Assembly (NCBI RefSeq): GCF_014204985.1
Contig: NZ_JACHMP010000001.1
Location: 3,224,001 to 3,288,000 of the forward strand
Origin: Streptosporangium becharense
GTDB lineage: Bacteria; Actinomycetota; Actinomycetes; Streptosporangiales; Streptosporangiaceae
Length of the DNA stretch: 64,000 nucleotides
Direction of reading: 5' to 3'
Part shown: in pieces, positions 39,350-48,339 of the stretch
How positions within the stretch are numbered: the first letter of the stretch is position 1
Layout: each line of letters begins with the position of its first letter
Translations under genes and position numbers: made by a program
Notes under the pieces: model-generated
What the model was told of the DNA's origin: nothing
Database searches by the model: none
Seen by the model: only the letters and a program-made list of their open reading frames with translations

Positions 39350-40054
39350 ATGCGGAAGATGTCGCCGCGGACGAGCGCGGAATCGCTGCCCAAGACGCCG
39401 GACGTGCCGCCCGTGGAGCCCAGGGAGTTCCTCGCCCTCGTCTCCGTGGACTTCACCGGGACCTACCAGGTCTACCTGGCGGCCAAGGACGAGCGCATCA
39501 AGATGACGCGGCTGTCCATGAGCCTGCTCGCCGCGCCGTTCGCCGCGGCGATCGCGCTTGCCAGCTCGAAGGTGGTCAACCCGGTCGCACTGACCACCTG
39601 GCACAGCGTGCCCTGGTACCTGTTCGCGACCATCGCCGGATTCGGGCTGCTCAGCGTGGTTCCGTTCCTGCGGTTGATCGAGGCGGTCAACGCGCACATG
39701 AGGACTGCCCGCGCGCTCAACAACTTCCGCCTGCTCTACGCGGTGCACCTCAAGGACCACTTCTCGGCGCTCGGCTGGACACCCAACCTCCCGGTCGACC
39801 CCCGCTACCCGGAGACGTACGCGCCGCTGGCCTGGCCGGGGATCAACGTGATGATGCTGGCCCTGGTCAACAGCGCCTACATCGCGACGGGCGTGGTCGG
39901 CCTGGTCGGCGCCCGGCCCGACGCGGCGCTGCTGCTGGTGATCATCGGGCTGATCTCACTGGTCCACTACTTCCTCTACTACGTCCGCGCCAACGTCTCC
40001 CGGCAGCGGCGGCTCCCACACAACCCCTTCCATTTCCCCAACGTGGAGACCTGA
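39350..40054 (+). CDS. Multi-pass membrane protein of a two-gene operon
   Basis: The 234-residue protein starts with about 25 polar residues, then EFLALVSVDFTGTYQVYLAA, and has two pairs of membrane helices (about 50-75 and 85-110; about 163-185 and 190-212). The middle has NNFRLLYAVHLKDHF. No family is recognised. The layout, soluble helix plus paired helices, recalls small membrane effectors of nucleotide-based conflict systems, but no specific motif supports that. It ends directly before the thymidylate-synthase-like gene (TGAATG). ATG 39359 is an alternative start. Confidence 0.6.
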   Translation: MRKMSPRTSAESLPKTPDVPPVEPREFLALVSVDFTGTYQVYLAAKDERIKMTRLSMSLLAAPFAAAIALASSKVVNPVALTTWHSVPWYLFATIAGFGLLSVVPFLRLIEAVNAHMRTARALNNFRLLYAVHLKDHFSALGWTPNLPVDPRYPETYAPLAWPGINVMMLALVNSAYIATGVVGLVGARPDAALLLVIIGLISLVHYFLYYVRANVSRQRRLPHNPFHFPNVET

Positions 40055-40756
40055 ATGCCCGACTACCTCAGATTCGCGTCTTGTGGGGAGACGTGGATCT
40101 GGCTGATGCGACACGTGCGAGACAACGGCGGACCCGCCCTGGACGACCGGGGTCCGATCATCGAGGCACCGGCGGTGCTGTTCGAGATCACCTGCCTGGC
40201 CTGGGACGATCCGGTGCTGAAATGCTACGGGGACCCGGGGAAGATCCCGCTGTACTCCGGCAAGTTCAGCGAGCGGGCGGTCATCCCGCCGTTCAAGTAC
40301 AGCTACGGCGGGCGGCTCCGTCAGCTCCTCGGTGTCGACCAGCTCGGCTGGATCGCCGACGTGCTGCGGGCCAAGCCGTACTCCAAGAGCGGCTGGATCT
40401 CCCTCACCGTCCCCGGTGAGTCGCCGGACGCGGTGCCCTGTCTGACCAGCCTGGCCTTCCGGCTCCGCGCCGGGCGGCTGGCGATGACCGCCGCCTTCCG
40501 GTCGCAGAACGCGTTCACCGCCTATCTGAACTATGTGCCGCTGCGGAGTATCCAGACGGAGGTCGCGGACGGCCTCACGGTGGGGTGCGGGTCGATGCGG
40601 GTCTTCGTCGACGTGCCGCACATCTACGCCGCGGACGAGGGGACGGTCGAGGAGATCCTCCGGCTGTCGGAGCGCGACGGGCTCGGGGAGGGAGAACCGG
40701 TATCGGGCCCCGCCCTCCGATCCGGGCGGGGCCTTGACCGGCTCCGCCCGGACTGA
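40055..40756 (+). CDS. Thymidylate-synthase-fold protein
   Basis: The 233-residue protein follows the ThyA pattern: KYSYGGRLRQ (81-90) like the YG-WR segment, AVPCL with Cys129 at the place of the catalytic Cys, LAFRLRAGRLAMTAAFRSQN (R149-S150, the phosphate-binding Arg-Ser), N159 and HIY (His189, Tyr191). The Asp after Arg-Ser that binds folate in ThyA is Asn152 here, and the LGLPFN loop is TAYLNY. It may modify a nucleotide by another route or only bind it. It is coupled to the membrane protein upstream. Confidence 0.65.
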   Translation: MPDYLRFASCGETWIWLMRHVRDNGGPALDDRGPIIEAPAVLFEITCLAWDDPVLKCYGDPGKIPLYSGKFSERAVIPPFKYSYGGRLRQLLGVDQLGWIADVLRAKPYSKSGWISLTVPGESPDAVPCLTSLAFRLRAGRLAMTAAFRSQNAFTAYLNYVPLRSIQTEVADGLTVGCGSMRVFVDVPHIYAADEGTVEEILRLSERDGLGEGEPVSGPALRSGRGLDRLRPD

Positions 40757-40895
40757 GCACCCGGCGCTCCGAGATCTCGGCACCCCGGAGGTCGGGCCCC
40801 GGGGCTCCGGGCTTCGGGACCCGAGCCCCGGGCTTCGGCACTCCGGAGTCCGGGCACCGAGCCCCGGAGCGTGAGGCCCGAGGCCCGGGGTCGTC
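40757..40895. repeat. GC-rich low-complexity spacer with CTCCGGG/CCCGGAG runs
   Basis: Repeats of GGCTCCGGGCTTCGGGAC type and their complements can form hairpins between the convergent thymidylate-synthase-like and copA genes. It may act as a terminator region. Confidence 0.45.
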
Positions 40896-43133
40896 TCAGC
40901 CGAAGCGGCGGAGCCGGAGGCTGTTGCCGACCACGAAGACCGAGGAGAACGCCATCGCGGCTCCGGCGATCATCGGGGTGAGCAGGCCGAACGCGGCCAG
41001 CGGCAGGGCGGCCACGTTGTAGGCGAAGGCCCAGAACAGATTGCCCTTGATGGTGCGCAACGTCCGGCGCGACAGCCGGATCGCGTCGGCGGCCACTCTC
41101 AGGTCACCACGGACCAGGGTCAGGTCGGACGCCTCGATCGCGACGTCGGTGCCGGTGCCCATCGCCATGCCGAGGTCGGCCTGGGCGAGCGCGGCGGCGT
41201 CGTTGACCCCGTCGCCCACCATGGCCACCTTGCGGCCTTCGGCCTGGAGCCGCTTGACGACGTCCACCTTGTCGGCGGGCAGTACGTCGGCGATGACCTC
41301 GTCGATCCCGACGGCGTCGGCGACCGTGCGGGCTACCGCCTCGTTGTCACCGGTCAGCAGGACCGGTCGCAGGCCGAGCCCGCGCAGCCGCCGGATCGCC
41401 TCGGCCGAGGTCGGCTTGATCTCGTCGGCGACGGTGAGCACCGCGCGCGCCCGGCCGTCCCAGCCGACCGCGACGGCGGTCTCCCCGCGTGCTCTGGCGC
41501 CTTCCAGCTCGGTCTCCAGCTCGGCGGGCAGGTGCTGCGACCACTCGGCGAGCAGCTGGGGGCGGCCGACCAGGACCGCGTGCCCCTCTACGATGCCCTG
41601 CACACCGAGCCCTTCGACGTTGGCGAAGTCCTCCACCTTGGCCGGTGACGCGGCGGCACGGGCGACGGCCCGGGCGATCGGGTGTTCTGAGGCCGACTCC
41701 AGCGCTCCGGCGAGCCGGAGCACCTCGGCGCGGTCTTCGCCCGGGGCGGTGAAGACGTCCTTGAGGGTCATCGTGCCCGAGGTGACGGTGCCGGTCTTGT
41801 CCAGCACGACGGTGTCGACGCCGTGGGTCGACTCCAGCGCCTCGGGGCCCTTGATGAGGATGCCGAGTTGGGCTCCTCGGCCGGTGCCGACCATCAGCGC
41901 GGTCGGCGTGGCCAGGCCCAGGGCACACGGGCAGGCGATGATCAGCACCGCCACGGCGGCGGTGAAGGCGGCGGCGGTGCCGGAACCGGTGCCGAGCCAG
42001 AAGCCGAGGGTGGCGACGGACAGGGCGATCACGATCGGCACGAAGATCCCGGAGATCCGGTCGGCCAGCCGCTGCACGGCGGCCTTGCCGTTCTGGGCCT
42101 CCTCCACCAGCCTGGCCATCTGGGCGAGCTGGGTGTCGGAACCGACTCGGGTGGCCCTGACCACCAGACGTCCTCCGGCGTTCACGGTCGCCCCGGTCAC
42201 GGGGTCGCCCGGACGCACCTCGACCGGTACCGACTCGCCGGTCAGCATGGAGGCGTCCACGGCGGAGGAGCCCTCCTCGACCACGCCGTCGGTCGCGATC
42301 TTCTCCCCGGGCCGGACCACGAAGCGGTCGCCGACCTTGAGCCTCTCGATCGGGACGAGCTCACCGGAGGTGAGCGTGACCTCCTTGGCGCCCATCGACA
42401 GCAGCGCGCGGAGCGCGGCGCCCGCGCGGCGCTTGGAGCGGGCCTCGAAGTAACGTCCCGCCAGGATGAAGGCGGTCACCCCGGCGGCGGCCTCGAAGTA
42501 GATGTTGCCCGAGCCGTCGCCCCTGGACAGGGTGAACTCGAAGCCGTGCCGCATGCCGGGCTCGCCGGCGGTGCCGAGGAACAGTGCCCACAACGACCAG
42601 GCGAAGGCGGCGATCGTGCCGAGCGAGACCAGGGTGTCCATGGTCGCGGCGCCGTGGCGCAGGTTCGTCCAGGCGGCCCGGTGGAAGGGCCAGCCGCCGT
42701 AGACCACGACGGGCCCGGCCAGGGCCAGCGAGAGCCACTGCCAGTTGTCGAACTGCAACGCCGGGACCATCGCCATCGCGATGACCGGTGCCGCCAGCAC
42801 GACGGAGGTGATCAGACGCTGCCTGAGCGGGGCGAGCTCGTCGCGTTCCCGCGTCTCCCCGTCCGCCTCGCCGCCCCCGGGGAGCGGCGGGACGGGCAGC
42901 TCGGCGGTGTAACCGGCCTTCTCCACCTCGGCGACCAGGTCCTCCGGGGTGAGGTCTCCGGGGTAGGTGACCTTCGCCTTCTCCGTGGCGTAGTTGACGG
43001 TCGCGGTCACGCCGTCCAGCTTGTTGAGTTTGCGTTCGATGCGAGCGGCGCAGGAGGCACACGTCATGCCGCCGATGGCGATCTCGATCTCGCCGCCGCC
43101 GGCGGGCGGCCCGGTGGTGGTCATGGACGTCAT
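40896..43133 (-). CDS. copA: Copper-exporting P1B-type ATPase
   Basis: The 745-residue protein has one N-terminal heavy-metal domain (GGMTCASC, Cys25 and Cys28), eight membrane helices with the ion site ACPCALG, the phosphorylation motif DKTGTVTSG, the HP motif SEHPIARA and the hinge [10 protein letters not shown]. These define CopA-type Cu(I) exporters. ATG 43133 has GAGGAG 5 nt upstream. A CsoR-like operator lies 135 bp before the gene, and a His-rich exported protein is encoded upstream on the same strand. Confidence 0.93.
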   Translation of the reverse strand: MTSMTTTGPPAGGGEIEIAIGGMTCASCAARIERKLNKLDGVTATVNYATEKAKVTYPGDLTPEDLVAEVEKAGYTAELPVPPLPGGGEADGETRERDELAPLRQRLITSVVLAAPVIAMAMVPALQFDNWQWLSLALAGPVVVYGGWPFHRAAWTNLRHGAATMDTLVSLGTIAAFAWSLWALFLGTAGEPGMRHGFEFTLSRGDGSGNIYFEAAAGVTAFILAGRYFEARSKRRAGAALRALLSMGAKEVTLTSGELVPIERLKVGDRFVVRPGEKIATDGVVEEGSSAVDASMLTGESVPVEVRPGDPVTGATVNAGGRLVVRATRVGSDTQLAQMARLVEEAQNGKAAVQRLADRISGIFVPIVIALSVATLGFWLGTGSGTAAAFTAAVAVLIIACPCALGLATPTALMVGTGRGAQLGILIKGPEALESTHGVDTVVLDKTGTVTSGTMTLKDVFTAPGEDRAEVLRLAGALESASEHPIARAVARAAASPAKVEDFANVEGLGVQGIVEGHAVLVGRPQLLAEWSQHLPAELETELEGARARGETAVAVGWDGRARAVLTVADEIKPTSAEAIRRLRGLGLRPVLLTGDNEAVARTVADAVGIDEVIADVLPADKVDVVKRLQAEGRKVAMVGDGVNDAAALAQADLGMAMGTGTDVAIEASDLTLVRGDLRVAADAIRLSRRTLRTIKGNLFWAFAYNVAALPLAAFGLLTPMIAGAAMAFSSVFVVGNSLRLRRFG

Positions 43134-43267
43134 AGCCTCTCCTCGTGCCTTGTCTATCACCGTGCGCGACCGGGGGCCGCAGGGGGTGACGGTCGGGGGG
43201 TGAACGGCGCGGGCCGTCATCCGGGTCCGGGGTGTCCGGGTGAACGCCCCTCTCCCGATGGAACACC

Positions 43268-43284
43268 AAACCCCCATGGGGTAT
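43268..43284 (-). promoter_or_regulatory. CsoR-like copper operator before copA
   Basis: On the minus strand ATACCC-N5-GGGTTT, around the palindrome CCCCATGGGG. It matches the other two sites in this locus in sequence and spacing. Confidence 0.55.
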
Positions 43285-43291
43285 TTCTCCG

Positions 43292-44377
43292 TCAGTGGGT
43301 GTGCCCGTCGGAGCCGTGGTCTCCGGCGTCCTCCCCGTCCGAGCCGTGGCCTGCGGTGTCCTGCTCGTCGGCACCCTGGTCTCCGGTGTCCTGCCCGCCC
43401 GGGGCGTGGTCTCCGCCGCCGTGGCCGTCCGTGGGGGCGGGAGCCGGAGTGGCGCCGTTCCCCACCTCGGATCCCCCGGCCACGCCCGGCGCGGCGACCG
43501 CGGTGAACTCGGCGGTGTGCACGGTGCCGGCATGCTGGAAGTCCAGGAAGAGCCGGTACGTCCCCGCACTGGGCACCTCGGCGTAGAAGGTGATCCCGGG
43601 GCCGGAGGCGGTGCGGCCGTCACCGGGCTCGCCGTCCGGGTGCACGTGCAGGTAAGCGAGATCACCGTCGCGCAGCGCGACCAGGTGCCCGTACGCGCCG
43701 AGGTAGGGCTGCAGGTCGGTGACCGGCCTGCCGTCCTCGGCGACCGTGAGAGTGAGCCTGCTCGCCCTGCCCGGGACGAGGTCTCCGGCCAGGGTGACGG
43801 TGTAGTCACCGGCCTTCGCGGTCCGGGCGGGAACGGCCCGCGGCTCCGGACGGTAGTCGCCCGCCGCCGACAGATCCATGCCCAGGGTCATGCCGCCCGC
43901 CCCCACCGGCGCGAAGTCGGCGAACGCGCGGTACTCCCCCGCGGCGGGGAGCGTCAGGGGGACCGACCAGACCCCGCCCCCCGACTCGGTGGGATGCAGG
44001 TGCTGGAAGCCCGTCAGGTCGCGGCGGACCACGATGAAGTGCAGCTTCTTCTCGTGCTGGGGGGTGAACCGGGTGACCGGGCGGCCGTCGGGGCCGATCA
44101 CCGAGAAGCGGAAGTCGCCCCGCTCCCCCACCTTGACCTGGTCGGTCTCGGGCCGGAGCGTGTATCCCCCCTGGGAGATCTGGAGACCGCCGGGCACGAC
44201 CTCCCGGTCGGCTCCCGTGGGGGCGGTCGCGGCGGCCTCGCCCCGGTGGCCCGCGCCGTGAGGGGCCTCGACCGCCACCTCGCCGATCGGGCCCACCGCC
44301 CGCCCCGCCCCCAGGGCCCCGCCGAACACCACGGCCAACCCCAGAGCGTACGCGCCTACCTTTGTCGCGCCGTTCAT
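43292..44377 (-). CDS. Exported His-rich protein of the copper locus
   Basis: The 361-residue protein starts with a signal or anchor helix ([22 protein letters not shown]). The middle has two beta-sandwich-like repeats containing [17 protein letters not shown] and [17 protein letters not shown], each with His pairs. The last 45 residues are Gly/Asp/His-rich ([17 protein letters not shown] and so on to DGHTH) and could bind copper. ATG 44377 follows GGAGGGG; ATG 44392 is an alternative. A CsoR-like site overlaps the upstream ATG. A role in copper sequestration outside the cell is inferred. Confidence 0.7.
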   Translation of the reverse strand: MNGATKVGAYALGLAVVFGGALGAGRAVGPIGEVAVEAPHGAGHRGEAAATAPTGADREVVPGGLQISQGGYTLRPETDQVKVGERGDFRFSVIGPDGRPVTRFTPQHEKKLHFIVVRRDLTGFQHLHPTESGGGVWSVPLTLPAAGEYRAFADFAPVGAGGMTLGMDLSAAGDYRPEPRAVPARTAKAGDYTVTLAGDLVPGRASRLTLTVAEDGRPVTDLQPYLGAYGHLVALRDGDLAYLHVHPDGEPGDGRTASGPGITFYAEVPSAGTYRLFLDFQHAGTVHTAEFTAVAAPGVAGGSEVGNGATPAPAPTDGHGGGDHAPGGQDTGDQGADEQDTAGHGSDGEDAGDHGSDGHTH

Positions 44378-44390
44378 CTTCCCCTCCTTC

Positions 44391-44407
44391 ATACCCTAAG
44401 GGGGTAT
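44391..44407 (-). promoter_or_regulatory. CsoR-like operator before the His-rich protein gene
   Basis: ATACCC-N5-GGGTAT is a perfect inverted repeat 14 bp before ATG 44377. Confidence 0.6.
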
Positions 44408-44679
44408 TTTGTCGCTCGACCACAGTGCCACAGAACCACTCCTCATGCAACCCCGGGGGGGTATGTACGCTCTCGGGGCATCCCTCGGTGCGGCCCGGGA
44501 CGAGATTCGGGACCCGGGCCCCCGCACTCCCGGGACGGCGATCACGGATCGTTGTCCGGCGACGACGAGGAGGGGCCCGCAGCGAACCGGCCAAAGCACG
44601 CACGGACGTCCGCACGGTGAACGACATGCCGATCATCCGGTCGGCGCCGCCGCCCGCGGAGCGACGCCCACCCGGGCCG
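44408..44679. other. Intergenic region upstream of the copper genes
   Basis: It holds the third CsoR-like site (44448-44464) and presumably the promoter of the His-rich protein gene. Open frames on either strand have no homology. Confidence 0.4.
44448..44464 (-). promoter_or_regulatory. Third CsoR-like site
   Basis: ATACCC-N5-GGGTTG on the minus strand, 57 bp upstream of the second site, matches the consensus at 11 of 12 arm positions. Confidence 0.45.
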
Positions 44680-47310
44680 TCAGGACGGCAGACGGCGGAC
44701 GCGCTCGCCGGCCGGGTCGTACAGGGGCTCGGCGGCGACGGCGGCGCCCGTCCAGACGCCGGTGACGCCGACCTCGACGCGGTCGCCGGGGACGGTGTCC
44801 GCGGGCAGGTAGGCGTAGGCGATCGAGCGGTCGACGCGGTGGCCGTACCCGCCGCTGGTCACCCGCGAGGCGGGCCGGCCGCCGACGCGGACCGGTTCGC
44901 CGCCGAGGCACACCTGGCGGGGGTCGTCCAGGACCAGGCAGAACAGGAGCCGGGCGGGCGGTCCGGCGTCCCGGAGGGCGAGGCGGCCGAGGAAGTCCTT
45001 GTCGCGGGCGACCGCGAAACCCAGGCCGGCCTCGTGGGGGGTGGTCTCCGGGGTGATGTCCAGACCCCAGACGCGGTAGCCCTTCTCCAGGCGCATCGCG
45101 TCGATCGCGCGGTACCCGGCCGGCCGCATCCCGTACGGGGTGCCCGCCTCGACGAGCGTGTCCCACAGCGTCAGCCCGTACTCCGACGGGCAGTACAGCT
45201 CCCAGCCGAACTCGCCGACGAACGTCACCCGCTGGGCCAGCACCGGGACGTTGCCGACGCTGATCTCCCGGGCCTTCAGGTAGCCGAAGGTCAGGTCGTC
45301 ACCGGAGACCGAGCCGAGGATGTCGAGCGCCCGTGGGCCCCACAGGCAGTAGCAGGCGTGGGCGGAGGTGACGTCACGGACGTCGAGGCCCTGGCCGCGG
45401 AGCCAGGCGGCGTCGTGGACGCCGGAGGCGGTCCCGGTGACCAGGCGAAAGCGGTCTTCGGCCAGGCGGGTGACCGTCAGGTCGGCCTCGATGCCGCCGC
45501 GGCCGTTGAGGAGCTGGGTGTAGACGACCGAGCCCACCGGCCGGTCGAGCCGCCCGGCGCACGCCCGCTGCAGCCCCGCCAGGGCGCCGGGGCCCGCGAC
45601 CTCCAGCTTGGCGAAGGAGGTCTGGTCGAACAGGCCGGCCGTGTCCCGGGTGGCCAGGCACTCCCGGCGGACGGCCGGGGACCAGATCCGGCCCGCCCAC
45701 CCGGCCGGCCGGACGCCGTACCCCGCGGCACCGGGGGCGGCGGCGGGAGCGCCGGGGGCGGAGCGGGCGGCATCAAATCGGGCGGCATCGGAGGAGACGA
45801 CGTCGGAGCGGGCGGGAGCGTCGAGGGTTGCGAGACCATCGGGGGCGGCACCGTCAGGGGCGGGACCGTCAGGGGTTGCGAGACCATCGGGGGCGGCACC
45901 GTCAGGGGCGGGACCGTCAGGGGTTGCGAGACCGTCAGAGGCGGCACCGTCAGGGGCGTTGGACTCGAACCAGTTGACCCGCTCCCAGCCCGCCTTCTCG
46001 CCGAACACGGCCCTCAGTTCCGCGTGCCGCACCCACGCCGGGGAACGGCGCAGTGGCCGGGCAGCGGTGCGCTCCTCCCCCGGGTAGACGATGTCGTAGT
46101 ACTTCGAGTAGGAGTCCAGCGCCTTGGCGCGGGCCCACGAGGCGGAGCGGGCGTGGCCGCCGAAGCGACGCAGGTCCATGCCGGACACGTCGTACTCGGG
46201 CGAGCCGTCCGTGATCCACTCGGCCATGACCTTGCCCACGCCGCCGGCCGCGGCCAGGCCGTGGACGCAGAACCCGGCCGCCGCCCAGAGGCCGCGCACC
46301 GCGGTCTCACCGAGCAGGAACTCGCCGTCGGGGGTGAACGCCTCCGGGCCGTGGACGACCTTCACGATCTCGGTACGGGCCAGCGCGGGGACTCGTCGCA
46401 CCGCCGAATTCCATGATTCCCGAAATTTCGGCATATCCGCAGGAAAGAGAATGCGAGGCTCGGCAAGCGGCGTGACCGTATCCCATATTTCCGGATTTCG
46501 GATATACCCGCCGACCAGAATTCCGCCGCCCTCCTCACGGAAGTAGACAATGTTGTCCGGGTCCCTGACCGTGGGCATAGACGGGGAGACATCGAAAGGC
46601 TGGGTGACCACATATTGGTGCTTTATCGGCACAACGGGGATGTCCACCCCGGCCATTCGCCCGACCGTCCCGCTGGCGGCTCCCGCCGCGACGACCACGG
46701 TCTCCGACCGGACCCGCCACTCCTCGCCCGCCGTCACGAGCCGGACACCGGAGATCGCACCGTTCGTCACGTCGAGCCCCGTCACGCGGGCGCCGGTGAA
46801 GATCCGCACGCCCAGCTTCCGCGCACCCGCGGCCAACGCCCTGCCCAGCAGCGCCGGGTCGAGCCAGCCGTCACCGGGCAGCCAGAGCGCGGCCCGCACG
46901 TCGTCGGTGTGGAGCAGGGGGAGCGACTGCCCGGCCTCCGCGCCGGAGAGCACCGCGAGATCCAGGCCGTAGGTCTCGGCGGCCCCGGCCAGCCGAAGCG
47001 ACTCCTCCACCCGCTCGGGCGTGGTCGCCAGGCGGAGTCCGCCGACCCCGCGCCAGCCCGGATCGAGCCCGGTGAGCTCGGCCAGTTCGGGATAGAGACC
47101 GGCCGAATACATGATCATCTTGGTCTGGGTCACGGTGGAGCGGAGCTGACCCACGAACCCGGCCGAGTGCCAGGTGGTCCCCTCGGTGAGCTCGTGCTGC
47201 TCGACCAGGACGACCTCGTTCCAGCCGAGCCTCGCCAGATGGTAGGCGACGCCGGCACCGGCCACCCCGCCGCCGATCACGACGGCCCGCGCGGAGCTGG
47301 GAAGTTCCAC
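44680..47310 (-). CDS. Dimethylglycine/sarcosine dehydrogenase-like flavoprotein fused to a GcvT domain
   Basis: The 876-residue protein starts with an FAD-binding DAO domain (AVVIGGGVAGAGVAYHLARLG; TEGTTWHSAGF, the covalent-flavin His region of the family), then an FAO_M domain (SYSKYYDIVYPGEER). From about residue 545 it has GcvT folate domains (LFDQTSFAKLEVAGP to the end). This layout oxidises methylated glycines and passes the one-carbon unit to tetrahydrofolate. A repeat-rich insert of about 85 residues lies between FAO_M and GcvT. GTG 47310 has GGAGGGG about 9 nt upstream. It is divergent from a kinase-permease pair. Confidence 0.85.
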   Translation of the reverse strand: MELPSSARAVVIGGGVAGAGVAYHLARLGWNEVVLVEQHELTEGTTWHSAGFVGQLRSTVTQTKMIMYSAGLYPELAELTGLDPGWRGVGGLRLATTPERVEESLRLAGAAETYGLDLAVLSGAEAGQSLPLLHTDDVRAALWLPGDGWLDPALLGRALAAGARKLGVRIFTGARVTGLDVTNGAISGVRLVTAGEEWRVRSETVVVAAGAASGTVGRMAGVDIPVVPIKHQYVVTQPFDVSPSMPTVRDPDNIVYFREEGGGILVGGYIRNPEIWDTVTPLAEPRILFPADMPKFRESWNSAVRRVPALARTEIVKVVHGPEAFTPDGEFLLGETAVRGLWAAAGFCVHGLAAAGGVGKVMAEWITDGSPEYDVSGMDLRRFGGHARSASWARAKALDSYSKYYDIVYPGEERTAARPLRRSPAWVRHAELRAVFGEKAGWERVNWFESNAPDGAASDGLATPDGPAPDGAAPDGLATPDGPAPDGAAPDGLATLDAPARSDVVSSDAARFDAARSAPGAPAAAPGAAGYGVRPAGWAGRIWSPAVRRECLATRDTAGLFDQTSFAKLEVAGPGALAGLQRACAGRLDRPVGSVVYTQLLNGRGGIEADLTVTRLAEDRFRLVTGTASGVHDAAWLRGQGLDVRDVTSAHACYCLWGPRALDILGSVSGDDLTFGYLKAREISVGNVPVLAQRVTFVGEFGWELYCPSEYGLTLWDTLVEAGTPYGMRPAGYRAIDAMRLEKGYRVWGLDITPETTPHEAGLGFAVARDKDFLGRLALRDAGPPARLLFCLVLDDPRQVCLGGEPVRVGGRPASRVTSGGYGHRVDRSIAYAYLPADTVPGDRVEVGVTGVWTGAAVAAEPLYDPAGERVRRLPS
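45825..45956. repeat. 48-bp tandem repeat in the flavoprotein gene
   Basis: The start GGGTTGCGAGACC recurs at 45825, 45873 and 45921, a period of exactly 48 bp. It encodes 16-residue units DGAAPDGLATPDGPAP, in frame, in the interdomain linker. Confidence 0.8.
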
Positions 47311-47385
47311 GATCTGCGACCCCTCCGTACCGGCCTGTCCGCCGGAGCGGACCGATGATCCGAAGGTAAGCCAAGGGAGTTCGGC

Positions 47386-48339
47386 ATGCCAGACGCTCTG
47401 CGGGATGTCCGCGAATGGGCCGGCCAGCCCGTGACGGAGACTCCGATCAAAGGCGGGCTGAGTCACCGGATCGCCCGGCTGGACGCCGCCGACGGGCAGA
47501 GATGGCTGCTGCGCGTGCTCGACCCGCGCGTCTCGGCGGCCGGGCTGGGCATCCCGCTGGAGCAGGAGATCGCCAACACCGTCCGCGCGGCCGACGCCGG
47601 GGTAGGCCCGAGGGTGTTGCACCGGATGCCCGGCGCGCTGCTGCTGGAGTATCTCGACGGCGTCACCCTCGACGCGGACGCGGTGCGGGCCCTCCCTGAG
47701 CCTGTGGCGTCCGCCTGCCGCCGCCTGCACGCCGGGCCCCGATTCGTCAACGACTTCTCGATCTTCCGCAAGCTCGGCGAGTTCCTCGCCCTCTGCCGCG
47801 TCCACGGGCTGAGCGTCCCCCGCGGGTACGAGGACCGCCTGCCCTCGGCGGCGGAGATCGAACGGGCGCTGGCGGCCGACCCGCTGCCCACGGTGCCGTG
47901 CCACAACGACCTGCTACCGCAGAACTTCATCCGATGCGGCCGGCAGGTGAGGATCGTCGACTACCAGCTCTCCGGAAACAACGACCCCGCCTTCGAGCTG
48001 GGCGACATCGCCGCGGAGGCGGACTACGACCCGGACCTGACCGACCGGCTGAGCCGGGCCTACTTCGGCGGGGACGAACCGCGCCTCACCTCACGCGTCC
48101 GGCTCAACCTGATCATGTCCAACCTGACCTGGACCCTCTGGTTCGCCGTGCACCACGGGCTGCTGAGGGAACAGGCGGCCGACGCCGACTTCGACTACGA
48201 CGCCGAGGCGGCGGACAAGTTCGCCCAGGCCGCGCGCGACCTGGACGATCCCGGATTCGGGCGGCTCATCGACGACGTCCGGGGCCGCGCACCCCGGATC
48301 CCCCACCCCCCGCACCACCATGCAAGGAGGCTTGCGTGA
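47386..48339 (+). CDS. Choline/ethanolamine-kinase-like phosphotransferase (APH family)
   Basis: The 317-residue protein has the APH/choline-kinase core: LSHRIARLDAADGQRWLLRVL (nucleotide loop and Lys/Arg strand), PCHNDLLPQNFI (catalytic loop HxDxxxxN) and IVDYQLSGNND (metal loop). It most resembles choline/ethanolamine kinases linked to permeases. AAGGGAG precedes ATG 47386. It overlaps the permease start by 4 bp (GTGA). The substrate is inferred from context. Confidence 0.78.
   Translation: MPDALRDVREWAGQPVTETPIKGGLSHRIARLDAADGQRWLLRVLDPRVSAAGLGIPLEQEIANTVRAADAGVGPRVLHRMPGALLLEYLDGVTLDADAVRALPEPVASACRRLHAGPRFVNDFSIFRKLGEFLALCRVHGLSVPRGYEDRLPSAAEIERALAADPLPTVPCHNDLLPQNFIRCGRQVRIVDYQLSGNNDPAFELGDIAAEADYDPDLTDRLSRAYFGGDEPRLTSRVRLNLIMSNLTWTLWFAVHHGLLREQAADADFDYDAEAADKFAQAARDLDDPGFGRLIDDVRGRAPRIPHPPHHHARRLA

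Noticed and set aside
47310..47904. Extension of the flavoprotein frame upstream of GTG 47310
   Set aside because: It lies antisense to the kinase gene and has no homology; the FAD motif begins right after 47310.
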